DNA of 64,000 nt from Corynebacterium tapiri (GTDB lineage: Bacteria; Actinomycetota; Actinomycetes; Mycobacteriales; Mycobacteriaceae), in NCBI RefSeq assembly GCF_006334925.1, contig NZ_VDHJ01000005.1, positions 1 through 64,000 on the forward strand. The letters are read 5' to 3'. This document shows positions 43,501 to 50,633 of this stretch, piece after piece. A program made the translations under genes and the position numbers. The notes under the pieces are model-generated. The model was not told the DNA's origin and did not search any database. It saw only the letters and a program-made list of their open reading frames with translations. Positions within the stretch are counted from its first letter, which is position 1. Each line of letters starts with the position of its first letter.

Positions 43501-43652
43501 GAGCTCACTCCAGAGCCCGCATCACCGGTGATTCTCCACCGTCCCGCCGCGGGTATATCGAGGTCAAAATCGTGCGGCCGATCATCTAAAGAGCGGTTAA
43601 CTAATCGCACACGGGGGTTGGGCGGCGGGGTGGGCTGAGGAAGGAGCGTCAT
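40569..43652 (-). CDS. adnA: AdnA subunit of the AdnAB helicase-nuclease
   Basis: A 1,027-aa subunit. The motor domain is degenerate. The P-loop reads GDAGSGVS at residues 43-50, with Val49 where the ATP-binding Lys should be; motif II reads VDDAHH and motif V LTAHAAVG. The C-terminal nuclease keeps the catalytic motif IIDLKTGKTPPTKKEA. A cysteine in LMACPLNA and the CDHCPIHSLC cluster near the C-terminus can hold an AddB-type [4Fe-4S] cluster. So it should cut DNA but probably not hydrolyse ATP. First gene of the adnA-adnB pair; ATG 43652. Confidence 0.92.
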   Translation of the reverse strand: MTLLPQPTPPPNPRVRLVNRSLDDRPHDFDLDIPAAGRWRITGDAGSGVSSFLVEAAVERIAGGADPNGLIFITPSKESGSRVRRQLHERLLARGRYVSSAPLVRSVHSLAFALVRQAQETDIRLISGAEQDGVIRTLLAGHAEDGRGLWPDNVREALTYVGFARQLRDLLLRAVERGLGPQDLMDLGRQHGNQLWVAAGDFLGEYEQAMALTGTHNYSASELTTLALETEIERAWHTVLVDDAHHLDPQAGQLINRILPGESSGLTIIGGDRSQSVFHFRGATTAFFDEFEADPGCDVSLGASKRCPEREILVADSATAEGAAVADRIRRHHLEGGIDYSDMAVIVRSTSQLAAMRRALLSAGVPVASDPTDIVLAEHHLVSSLLLGLRALEHTLSPREWETLIVGPIGGADPVTLRRLIRGLRRLDPSMRGMDTLLMLLSSSADLPDLSEVLTEAEQNILVRIRLVLDAGRASLRSGGSLEEVLWEVWNATSRADSLMAAALRGGPTGSQADRDLDAVMALFDSAGDFVERHPGTASITSFVDHIAAQELPTGVRDRRAQRPQAVNLLTAHAAVGREFSAVVVAGVYEGVWPTLGETGSLFGQENLLDLVDRGIDPSVPVSHAAARLQEERRLLHVATSRACDFVTVTSANNLEAAEPIEQSRLIDELAKTWNLPVQLVTTERVDEATYQPGEDSSVSPVRLLSASSLVALLRRTVCDPDAREDERTQAARQLARLAQAGVPGADPEQWWSMTEPTTEEQLFANGRLSPSRIEALMACPLNAVVGRMVEDTEKPLHMIRGTLAHIYLEALGRGVDEEYARLCTMDAYRSVQNDPEWRLKEDAGAFERLLQRTAEWVENSRSTFTLVEPEVDVHVDVTPGVSIAGRIDRLEIDDQANYHIIDLKTGKTPPTKKEASEHVQLRAYQLALSRGVFDGTGVRTAVQDDEPMEVGGANLVYPASANVKVPILPQAPQTAEDNEAFAQLLPGLVESMKGPRLTAVTGPQCDHCPIHSLCPIQPEGQAITHG

Positions 43653-43655
43653 GCC

Positions 43656-44432
43656 CTAGATTGTGTCAGAACTCCTGGACATCAGAGCTTCCTTAACCCG
43701 GGAAATGTTCGAACAGGTGAGCGAATTCACGTCGGGGAAACCCTCCGCGACCAGCTCGCGGTAACGCACCCCGGCCCACACCAGATGTTCGACGTCCGGA
43801 ATGTGCGCAAAACGATCGAGCAGACTCAGATCCACCTCGTCCCTCACTCCGTAGATCAGATGATCCGCGATGCACCACGCCGCGGTTGCTGCATGGGGAC
43901 GAACCTCCGCAAACGGGACGACGTCAGTTAACCCGGGCGCGTGGGGGCCGTCGAAAAGCAATGTTCCAGCAACGTCAGCATGCCCCACCTGCAGTGGAGC
44001 GTCGATGGACCCAAAACGCTCCTCAGCCTCTGCGAAGGCCTGTCGCTCGGCTTGCGCAAATGCGTCACCACGGGCACTTCCGCCCGGAGGGGCGATGGGA
44101 TTCAGACTGTCCGCAATGCGCAGGCTGGCCGCCACGGCTTCATCTGCCCGCTCGGCGAGGTGACCGTCGATAAGTGTGGACGCGGCGTAACCACCCACCA
44201 CAAATCGCCCATCAGTTGAGCGCAGCGGCCGTGATACCCGTACTCCGGAGATCGAGAGCTTGTCGCGGACCCGAGCCGAGAAGTGGGCCGTGTCGCTAGC
44301 CGGGGTAAACACCACCGATCCGAGAGCCTGCCCATATCCCCACTCCGGGCCGAGCTGAACGGGTTCCCCGTCTCCAAGATCTACGGTCGACGAGGAGGTA
44401 AACGCGGTAAGCACGTGAGCGGGGATCGTCAT
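43656..44432 (-). CDS. TIGR02569-family actinobacterial protein
   Basis: A 258-aa protein, conserved in Actinobacteria between adnA and a DUF3152 gene. No signal or membrane segment. Recognisable stretches are HVLTAFTSS, GYGQALGSVVFTPA, VSRPLRSTDGRFVVGGYAAST and QVGHADVAGTLLFDG. Its kinase-like pattern (HADV, a WCIADHLIYG helix) hints at a distant aminoglycoside-phosphotransferase fold, but I cannot confirm it. ATG 44432 overlaps the preceding stop by 4 bp (ATGA); the frame is open further upstream but lies inside that gene. Confidence 0.82.
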   Translation of the reverse strand: MTIPAHVLTAFTSSSTVDLGDGEPVQLGPEWGYGQALGSVVFTPASDTAHFSARVRDKLSISGVRVSRPLRSTDGRFVVGGYAASTLIDGHLAERADEAVAASLRIADSLNPIAPPGGSARGDAFAQAERQAFAEAEERFGSIDAPLQVGHADVAGTLLFDGPHAPGLTDVVPFAEVRPHAATAAWCIADHLIYGVRDEVDLSLLDRFAHIPDVEHLVWAGVRYRELVAEGFPDVNSLTCSNISRVKEALMSRSSDTI

Positions 44433-45397
44433 TTGAGTTCCTGAGCATTCTCTGGGGTGACCACTCCGGTCGGATATGGCCACGGGTTGTAGCGGCAGGT
44501 CGCATTGTCGTCCGGATAGACCTCCTCCGGGGCGAGTTTGTGCAACTCCGAGTTATTCAGACCAATGGTCTGCTGCATCATGACCGGAGCTAGCTCGCCG
44601 TCTCCACCACACGGCACGTGGGAGGCGTAGCCCAAACCGTGACCGACCTCGTGGTTAATCACGTACTGGCGGTAGGAACCGAGATCGCCTTCGAATGGCA
44701 CCGCGCCACGAGCCCAGCGCGAGTCATTGATCATCACCGTGTTGCCGCCGAGCGAGGTACGGCAGCTGGTCTCAATTGCAAAGTCCTCGGCACCACACGT
44801 CTTCTGGGTCGTATCCACGCTGGCCAGGCGAATGCGCATCTCCGGATTATCGCCAGGGGAAACATGGTGAACCCTAAAGCGCGGATCTGCGATCCAGCTG
44901 CGAGGGTCAGTCAGGGTGGCGTCAATCATCTGGGCCACCGCATCGTCACCGCCGTACACCGCCGTGTTCACGCCGTCCTCGACCTCAATGATGTAGGTCA
45001 GGGTCTTTTCCGTGCCCTTACCTACCGGCTCTTGCGGGCTACCGATTACGCGGAACGTACCCGCACCAGTCTGCGCGAATGGGCCTCCCGGCGGCAGGTG
45101 ACTCGGAATGAGGTCGGACGGCGCACTATCGGCCGGATCAGGCCCCGCGCCCCGCCGCCCCTCTTGGGAGGAGGATTGCACCTCGAACGGTGAGGCCCCC
45201 TGCACCGTCTCCTGCGCTTTGTCTCCGCCGGCGACGATATCCACCAGCAACCACACCGTGATCACGGCGAGCACTGGAATCGCATAGGCGCGCCATCCCA
45301 GCTCGCGCTTGTACCGCGCCAGGGCTGACTCCTGCGGGGGATAATCCCCTGGACGCCGGCGTGGGGAACGCGGTGAAACGGGACGCGATGCGGTCAT
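44429..45397 (-). CDS. DUF3152-type membrane-anchored metalloprotease-like protein
   Basis: A 322-aa protein. A basic, Pro/Arg-rich cytoplasmic start is followed by one transmembrane helix (about 36-55), a disordered linker and an extracytoplasmic DUF3152 domain. That domain contains the zinc-binding motif HEVGHGLGYASHVPC. Four cysteines in the outer domain probably form disulfides. It is likely a surface protease or a relative of one; substrate unknown. A TAGCCT box (45406-45411, minus) ends 8 nt before ATG 45397, so the transcript is probably leaderless. Coupled to the TIGR02569 gene by a 4-bp overlap. Confidence 0.85.
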   Translation of the reverse strand: MTASRPVSPRSPRRRPGDYPPQESALARYKRELGWRAYAIPVLAVITVWLLVDIVAGGDKAQETVQGASPFEVQSSSQEGRRGAGPDPADSAPSDLIPSHLPPGGPFAQTGAGTFRVIGSPQEPVGKGTEKTLTYIIEVEDGVNTAVYGGDDAVAQMIDATLTDPRSWIADPRFRVHHVSPGDNPEMRIRLASVDTTQKTCGAEDFAIETSCRTSLGGNTVMINDSRWARGAVPFEGDLGSYRQYVINHEVGHGLGYASHVPCGGDGELAPVMMQQTIGLNNSELHKLAPEEVYPDDNATCRYNPWPYPTGVVTPENAQELK

Positions 45398-45418
45398 AGG
45401 TTATGAGGCTACCTAATT

Positions 45419-45434
45419 GGGGCCTTTAGGCCCC
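45419..45434 (-). terminator. Hairpin at the end of the DUF3107 gene
   Basis: GGGGCCT / AGGCCCC, a 7-bp stem with a 2-nt loop that includes the TAA stop of the 75-aa gene. No good T-run follows, so efficiency is uncertain. Confidence 0.45.
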
Positions 45435-45653
45435 GCCGAAACCCACGGCCGGACGGGCAGCGCTGCTGACCTCTACGTATGCCACCTCAGCGGCGTTCAA
45501 AAAGTAGGTATGCGCCTTCGAATCAACCAGCTCGATGAAGCCGGCACCGGACTTCAGCCCTTCGGACAGGCGCTGCAGCAGCTCCTCGCGGTTATCCTTT
45601 GCCGAGAGCACGAGCTCTCGGGGGTTCTCCGAAAAACCAATTTTGATGTCCAT
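45426..45653 (-). CDS. DUF3107-family small protein
   Basis: A 75-aa protein with the pattern MDIKIGFSENPREL...FNAAEVAYVEV-type ending, typical of the DUF3107 family found throughout Actinobacteria (TB9.4 in M. tuberculosis). No function is known. The gene stands between the DUF3152 gene and the divergent DEAD-box helicase gene, as in related genomes. ATG 45653 has GGAGCAGAC upstream. Confidence 0.88.
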   Translation of the reverse strand: MDIKIGFSENPRELVLSAKDNREELLQRLSEGLKSGAGFIELVDSKAHTYFLNAAEVAYVEVSSAARPAVGFGGA

Positions 45654-45748
45654 GTCTGCTCCAATTCGTGTCTAATGACAAAAAGCGGACGTGCCGCTTC
45701 TTGGGTTCGCCTGCCCCATCATAGGACGCGCCCCGTAGGATAAGACGC

Positions 45749-47035
45749 GTGTCTGCTTCACTTTCGCGCACGGCGAACACCGGTCCCTCTCCCACGTTTC
45801 GTCAGCTCGGGGTAGCGGAGGAGATCTGCGCCGCGCTGGACGCTCAGGGGATTACCCATACCTTTGCCATCCAGGAGTTCACCCTGCCCATCGCCTTGGC
45901 GGGCAAGGACCTTATTGGACAAGCGCGCACGGGCATGGGCAAGACCTTCGGCTTCGGCGTTCCTGTGCTCGACCGCGTTTTCGACGACGCCGACCTCCCC
46001 GAGCTCGACGGCACACCGCGCGCGTTGATCATTGCGCCCACCCGCGAGCTAGCCCAGCAGGTCGCCGCGGACCTCTCCCTGGCTTCAGCCCGCACACCGG
46101 TCAGCGTGGCCGTGATCTGTGGCGGCCGAGGAATGGACGAACAGATCGAGCAGCTTCACCGCGGAGTCGATGTGGTTGTGGGCACTCCGGGCCGGTTGCT
46201 AGACCTCAATCAGCGCGGGGAGCTGAACCTGAGCAAGGTAGGCGTCCTAGTTCTTGACGAGGCCGATGAGATGCTCGACCTCGGTTTCCTGCCGGACATT
46301 GAAAAGATTCTCCAGCGCCTTACTCACGAGCACCAGACCATGCTCTTTTCTGCCACGATGCCCGGGCCGATTCTCACCCTCGCCCGCACGTTCATGACCA
46401 AACCCATTCACATTCGCGCCGAGGATCCAACGGATTCGGCCACGCACGCCAGCACCACGCAGGTGGTATTCAAGGCTCACCGGATGGACAAGGCGGCCGT
46501 ACTCACGCGAATCCTGCAGGCTGAGGGACGGGGTCGCACCATCATCTTCGCACGCACCAAGCGCACCGCCGCGGAGGTGGCGGAGCATCTGGCACACAGC
46601 GGCTTCTCGGTCGGAGCCGTGCACGGCGACCTCGGCCAGGGTGCACGAGAGAAGTCACTGGCGGCCTTTAAGAAAGGCGACATCGACATCCTGGTGGCCA
46701 CGGACGTGGCCGCCCGCGGAATCGACGTCGACCAGGTGACCCACGTGGTCAACTATCAAACCCCGGACGACCCCAAGACGTACGTCCACCGCATCGGGCG
46801 TACGGGCCGTGCCGGTAACTCGGGAGTGGCCGTAACCTTGGTGGGCTACGACGAGGTGGCCAAGTGGCAGCTCATTAACGATGAGTTGGAGTTGGGCAAT
46901 CCCACGCCGCCGGAGTGGTTCTCTACCTCGCCCGAGCTTTACGCTGCCCTGGACATCCCCGCGGATGCAGCTGATTCTGTGGGACCGCCCCGTAGCCCAC
47001 TCGGCCGCGTGGCTCCTAGCGGGCGCCGCCGATGA
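45749..47035 (+). CDS. DEAD-box RNA helicase (RhlE/CsdA-like)
   Basis: A 428-aa SF2 RNA helicase. A Q-motif FAIQEFTLPIALAGKD is followed by motif I ARTGMGKT, Ia PTRELAQQ, Ib GTPGRLLD, II DEAD (VLDEADEMLDLGF), III SAT, IV IIFARTKR, V ATDVAARGID and VI HRIGRTGRAG. The usual Gln-Thr of motif I (QTGSGKT) is replaced by RTGMGKT. The Arg-rich tail is short. It corresponds to Rv3211 (rhlE). A TAGGAT box (45736-45741) ends 7 nt before GTG 45749, suggesting a leaderless mRNA. Coupled by 4 bp to the next gene. Confidence 0.93.
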   Translation: MSASLSRTANTGPSPTFRQLGVAEEICAALDAQGITHTFAIQEFTLPIALAGKDLIGQARTGMGKTFGFGVPVLDRVFDDADLPELDGTPRALIIAPTRELAQQVAADLSLASARTPVSVAVICGGRGMDEQIEQLHRGVDVVVGTPGRLLDLNQRGELNLSKVGVLVLDEADEMLDLGFLPDIEKILQRLTHEHQTMLFSATMPGPILTLARTFMTKPIHIRAEDPTDSATHASTTQVVFKAHRMDKAAVLTRILQAEGRGRTIIFARTKRTAAEVAEHLAHSGFSVGAVHGDLGQGAREKSLAAFKKGDIDILVATDVAARGIDVDQVTHVVNYQTPDDPKTYVHRIGRTGRAGNSGVAVTLVGYDEVAKWQLINDELELGNPTPPEWFSTSPELYAALDIPADAADSVGPPRSPLGRVAPSGRRR

Positions 47036-48246
47036 GGCCCAGCCTTCCCTTAGGCGCCCGGCGTCGCGACTACGTCGTCTCCGCCCTCATAGCACTGGTG
47101 TGTTTGCTCCTCGTCGCAGGCGCCTGGTGGTTAGCTCCGGCACGCGACGCACACCTGGAACCGGCCGATCCCACCCAACGGCAGGACACTCCTCCCCCGC
47201 CGCGCGAGGTTCCGCAAACCCTGACCGAGGTCTTCCAAGCCCCAGCGCAGTACCCGGCCGCTACCCCGCGCCCAATTGTTTCCGCAGGCACTGTCCTCGC
47301 CTACGAGGGTTCCACCGCCCAAGGCCTCGATGCCCACGGCCAGCCCCTGTGGAGCTATCACCGCGATCACCCCGCGTGCGCCCTGGCAGAGGCCTGGGAC
47401 TCGGTTGTCTTGGCCTTTGATGAGGGCTTTGGTTGCGGTGACGTGGTTGCGGTGGATGCGCGAAAGGGCACTTATGCCGCAACCCGAAGCGCCTTGGCCA
47501 CGGACTCCCCCGCGGTACTTAGCTCCAATGACCGTGTGGGGTTGGCGGGCTCTGACAGGGTGGAGCTTTGGCGCTCGGACCTGGTGCGCACCGTTGAATA
47601 CGGCAAGGTAGAGGCCCCTCAGGAGCCGGGGGCCCAGCCCCATCCCGAGTGCACCATCACGTCTACGCTCACGCGCACGGAGCTGTTGGCAATTACAGAA
47701 ACCTGCCCTGGTTCTCCCGGTGCGACCCTGCGGTTTCTGGAAGCTACCCCCGAGGACTCCCGCAAGCCGGAAGTAATCAGCGAGGTCCCGCTTGACGACC
47801 CCGCCGCTCGGCTCGTCGCCATCGGACAACATGCCGCCGCAATCTATAGCGATTCAACTATTCGCAGCTATGCAGAGGACGGCGCAGAGCTCACGCAGCG
47901 CTCAGTGCCGGCAGCAGGCAACGGCCTCGGACTTGTTCCCCCTACCGCCGACCTGCCTCATCACATGAGTTGGTTCGACGGCGAGCGCCTGTACCTGTTT
48001 GATCCGGACGACTTAAGTGTGAGCGCCATCATCGACGACGCCCTTGGCCTGGGCATCAGCGTGGCCGGCCGCACCCTCGTCCCGGTTGAGGGTGGCATCG
48101 GGGTGCTCGCGGAGTCGGGCTCCACAATCGAGAGGGTCATCCCCGTGGACAGGGCGCGTGTCGACGCCCCGGTGCACCTGAATATCGCCGGCTCCACAAT
48201 CGTCGAAAAGCGCGACGACACCCTCGTGGGCCTGCGCGCCGACTAG
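47032..48246 (+). CDS. Membrane-anchored beta-propeller-like protein (Rv3212-type)
   Basis: A 404-aa protein with one N-terminal transmembrane helix (residues about 15-35), a Pro-rich linker and an outer domain of repeated beta motifs (GTVLAYEGSTAQGLDAHGQPLWSYHRDHP, VVLAFDEGFGCGDVVAVDARKGTY), which suggests a PQQ-like propeller. Two cysteine pairs may be oxidised. The function is unknown; its position after the DEAD-box helicase gene is conserved in mycobacteria (Rv3212). ATG 47032 overlaps the helicase stop (ATGA). Its 3' end overlaps the convergent gene by 4 bp. Confidence 0.8.
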   Translation: MRPSLPLGARRRDYVVSALIALVCLLLVAGAWWLAPARDAHLEPADPTQRQDTPPPPREVPQTLTEVFQAPAQYPAATPRPIVSAGTVLAYEGSTAQGLDAHGQPLWSYHRDHPACALAEAWDSVVLAFDEGFGCGDVVAVDARKGTYAATRSALATDSPAVLSSNDRVGLAGSDRVELWRSDLVRTVEYGKVEAPQEPGAQPHPECTITSTLTRTELLAITETCPGSPGATLRFLEATPEDSRKPEVISEVPLDDPAARLVAIGQHAAAIYSDSTIRSYAEDGAELTQRSVPAAGNGLGLVPPTADLPHHMSWFDGERLYLFDPDDLSVSAIIDDALGLGISVAGRTLVPVEGGIGVLAESGSTIERVIPVDRARVDAPVHLNIAGSTIVEKRDDTLVGLRAD

Positions 48247-48668
48247 ATCCGGTAGAGGGAGGCCACGTGCTCCGTGGAGCGCGGGTGCAGGACGCACACC
48301 AGGCAGACCACCGCGCTAAGCCCAAGAGCGATGCCGGCTGCTGGAAGAGACTCGCTGGCCATGTAAAAGCTGATGGGAAGAAGCAGAAGCGAGATCATCA
48401 CCAGGGGGGTTCGCCCCCAGCCACGTCCAGCCAGCAGGCTGAGCGCACCGGCGAATACGACGCCGAAGACGATGAAAATGAATACCGCAGTTCCGGTGCC
48501 AATCCAGTTGACCGCCGAAGCATCGGATACGGCCGAGGATGTGCCATTGCTGCGAATGTCAGAGACGATCAACGCCAACGCGAATCCGAAGGCGATGAGC
48601 GCCTGCAACCCGGCCACGAGGCAACCAACGATCAAAGGGGCAGGAAGGCGTTGAAATAGCGAGTTCAC
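48243..48668 (-). CDS. Small integral membrane protein, unknown function
   Basis: A 141-aa protein with four hydrophobic helices (about 10-36, 52-80, 88-104 and 108-128) and a short polar loop. Start GTG 48668; no strong ribosome-binding site is visible. Proteins of this plan follow the propeller-like gene in several actinobacteria, but I know of no assigned role. The two genes converge with a 4-bp overlap of their stops. Confidence 0.72.
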   Translation of the reverse strand: MNSLFQRLPAPLIVGCLVAGLQALIAFGFALALIVSDIRSNGTSSAVSDASAVNWIGTGTAVFIFIVFGVVFAGALSLLAGRGWGRTPLVMISLLLLPISFYMASESLPAAGIALGLSAVVCLVCVLHPRSTEHVASLYRI

Positions 48669-48891
48669 AGCGGCTGAGTTTAGCGCCAGCTAAGGGTTTC
48701 CCCTTAAGACTGACGTCCAAAAGTTGGATTCCTCAGCGGGCTCTACCCCTGGAGAGGGTGTAGGGATTTGACCGCAGCTAGCAAAGCATGGTTAGCGCAA
48801 GATTTATCATTTATGCTGGTCAGAGCATTGCTGACGAATAGACAACACGGTTCACCACCTCAGCATGACCACCGAAACTCGCATAGAAATT

Positions 48892-48907
48892 AGTGACCTT
48901 CGCCACA
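48892..48907. promoter_or_regulatory. Candidate GlxR site far upstream of the WhiB gene
   Basis: AGTGACCTTCGCCACA matches TGTGANNTANNTCACA except at the ends and one central base. It is the best such site in the 560-bp gap before the WhiB gene. The M. tuberculosis orthologue whiB1 is controlled by a cAMP-binding CRP protein, which makes the location meaningful. Confidence 0.4.
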
Positions 48908-48969
48908 AATTAGGGGTTAACCCTAGCGCCGGCTAGCTGAACGTGTCATTATTCCTGGGTAGCAAAAAC

Positions 48970-49018
48970 GACCGGAAAACAAACCGGTCATTAACTTCCG
49001 TAAATCGGAAAGTTAACG
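48970..49018. other. Two tandem hairpins in the WhiB upstream region
   Basis: GACCGG-AAAACAAA-CCGGTC is followed at once by TTAACTTCCG-TAAAT-CGGAAAGTTAA (one bulged base). They lie about 220 bp before the WhiB start, either as a terminator of upstream transcription or as leader structure. The rest of 48669-49228 has no gene. Confidence 0.45.
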
Positions 49019-49228
49019 CCTCGTGAACGCTGGCAGGGGAAGGTGCACTCCCTTTTTCCACCAGCCCAAGCGCGCCGGCAGAATCCCTGCCCCGCCCACA
49101 CGAGACTCGCGCACACGCATGCTGTCCCACCTCGCCAGGGCGGGTTCGATGTGGTGCGCCCTACTTCTTCCGTACGACCCCGGCTATTACAGCCACATTC
49201 ACGCATTCAATTTTTAGGAGACACCATC

Positions 49229-49483
49229 ATGGATTGGCGCCACGAAGCAATTTGCCGCGACGAAGACCCCGAGCTGTTCTTCCCGGTCGGAAACTCCGGT
49301 CCGGCCCTGACCCAGATCGCCCAGGCCAAGCTGGTCTGCAACCGCTGCCCCGTCACCTCCCACTGCCTCAAGTGGGCTCTCGAGACCGGCCAGGACGCCG
49401 GCGTCTGGGGCGGCCTCAGCGAGGAGGAGCGACGCGCTCTCAAGCGCGCCAACCGTCGCAACCGCGCCCGCGTCAGCGCCTAA
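49229..49483 (+). CDS. whcE: WhiB-family redox regulator (WhiB1/WhcE type)
   Basis: An 84-aa iron-sulfur transcription factor. The four cluster ligands are Cys9, Cys37, Cys40 and Cys46 (C-x27-C-x2-C-x5-C). The GVWGG turn follows near residue 60, and the C-terminal Arg-rich helix RRALKRANRRNRARVSA binds DNA. ATG 49229 has TAGGAG 8 nt upstream. Its place beside rshA-sigH is the same as whcE in C. glutamicum and whiB1 in M. tuberculosis. The cluster would react with NO or O2 and WhiB1-type proteins partner the main sigma factor; here it probably tunes oxidative and heat stress responses with SigH. Confidence 0.93.
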   Translation: MDWRHEAICRDEDPELFFPVGNSGPALTQIAQAKLVCNRCPVTSHCLKWALETGQDAGVWGGLSEEERRALKRANRRNRARVSA

Positions 49484-49577
49484 TACCGCAGACCCCGTTT
49501 GGGGCTTCGCGGCACCAGGCGACTAAAGTTGCTCACTACATACCCGTGAAGTAACCCCATCTAAAAGGAGAACGCTC

Positions 49578-49652
49578 ATGAGCAAGCGTGGCCGTAAGCG
49601 TAAGGATCGTCGTAAGAAGAGCGCCAACCGCGGCAAGCGTCCCAACGCTTAA
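49578..49652 (+). CDS. Small ribosomal protein bL37
   Basis: A 24-aa, extremely basic protein: MSKRGRKRKDRRKKSANRGK followed by RPNA. It is the actinobacterial 50S-associated microprotein bL37, whose mycobacterial form is nearly the same (MAKRGRKKRDRKHSKANHGK type). AAGGAG lies 7 nt before ATG 49578. It is too short for most gene finders. It is followed by a strong terminator. Confidence 0.88.
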   Translation: MSKRGRKRKDRRKKSANRGKRPNA

Positions 49653-49672
49653 CGCACCGAGCGCACACAGCT

Positions 49673-49729
49673 AAAGCCCCTGCCCCTCACCCTTTCCTCA
49701 CCGGAAAGAACGAGGCTGGCAGGGGCTTT
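49673..49729. terminator. Bidirectional terminator between bL37 and rshA
   Basis: Perfect 12-bp stem AAAGCCCCTGCC / GGCAGGGGCTTT around a 33-nt loop. Its A and T ends serve both the rightward bL37 transcript and the leftward rshA transcript. Confidence 0.85.
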
Positions 49730-49748
49730 GTCATGCCCGGAAAATCCT

Positions 49749-50006
49749 TTAGCCCCTCCGCACGATGCGGATCTGCGTGGTGATTCGCTCACGCAAATAC
49801 ACCGGCGCGGTCGCCTGCGCTGAGCAGCAGCGCTGCATGAGTGTGCGCAATTGGCGCTCCGTGGTGAAGCGCTCAACGCATTCTGGGCACTGCGCCAAAC
49901 GCTTGCGAATGGCCTCGGCGCGCTGGGCGCTCACCCCGGGGTCGAGCAACTCGCACAGCAGCTGCTGCACCTCAGCTGGGGAACACTGACACGGATCGGT
50001 ATCCAT
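49749..50006 (-). CDS. rshA: Anti-sigma factor RshA
   Basis: An 85-aa anti-sigma factor for SigH. The zinc anti-sigma motif expected as H-x3-C-x2-C reads R36-LAQ-C40-PE-C43, so the His is replaced by Arg. The later CC pair (60-61) in TLMQRCCSAQATAPVYLRERI, also seen in M. tuberculosis RshA, is kept. Extra cysteines occur at 6, 8 and 18. ATG 50006 abuts the sigH stop (TAAATG) with GAAGGAG upstream. In relatives thiol oxidation releases SigH; whether this variant still binds zinc is open. Confidence 0.88.
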   Translation of the reverse strand: MDTDPCQCSPAEVQQLLCELLDPGVSAQRAEAIRKRLAQCPECVERFTTERQLRTLMQRCCSAQATAPVYLRERITTQIRIVRRG

Positions 50007-50633
50007 TTACGACTCCTTCTCCGTTGCGCCGGCCATATCCGGGTGGCCGAGACCAATTCCTTGTTCGTGGGCTACGTCCTTCAACAACTCCCGCAACTGT
50101 TTTCTTCCGCGGTGCAACCGCGACATCACGGTCCCCAAGGGAGTGTCCATAATTTCGGCGACTTCTTTGTATGCCAGCCCCTCGATGTCGGCGTAGTAAA
50201 CCACCATGCGGTAATCGTCGCTGAGCTGGTTCATCGCCTCCACGACCTGCTCATCGGGCAGGTTATTCAGCGCCTCAACCTCAGCGGACTTCAGGCCAGT
50301 CGAGTCGTGCGAACTGGTGGTGTAGAGCTGATAGTCCGAGATTTCCTCGGTCGGAGTCTGCGCGGGCTGTCGCTGCTTCTTGCGGTAGGTGTTGATGTAG
50401 CTGTTGGTCATGATGCGGTACAGCCACGCCTTCAGGTTCGTCCCCGGCTTAAAGGAGTCGAAGGCCTTGTAGGCCTTGAGGTAGGTCTCCTGCACCAGGT
50501 CCTCTGCGTCCTGCGGATTGCGCGTCATGCGCAGGGCACCGCCATAGAGGGTATCCAGCAAGGGCAGGGCTTCCTCCTCGAAGCGCTGCGCGCGCTCGCG
50601 TTCGGTCATCGTCGCTGCGCCGGTCATGGGCAT
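50007..50633 (-). CDS. sigH: RNA polymerase sigma factor SigH (ECF type)
   Basis: A 208-aa ECF sigma factor of the SigH/SigR group for disulfide and heat stress. Region 2 ([61 protein letters not shown]) and region 4 ([44 protein letters not shown]) are complete. ATG 50633 abuts the stop of the HMCES gene (TAAATG), with GGAGAGG upstream; ATG 50627 is an alternative. Cotranscribed with rshA downstream and the HMCES-type gene upstream. Confidence 0.95.
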   Translation of the reverse strand: MPMTGAATMTERERAQRFEEEALPLLDTLYGGALRMTRNPQDAEDLVQETYLKAYKAFDSFKPGTNLKAWLYRIMTNSYINTYRKKQRQPAQTPTEEISDYQLYTTSSHDSTGLKSAEVEALNNLPDEQVVEAMNQLSDDYRMVVYYADIEGLAYKEVAEIMDTPLGTVMSRLHRGRKQLRELLKDVAHEQGIGLGHPDMAGATEKES

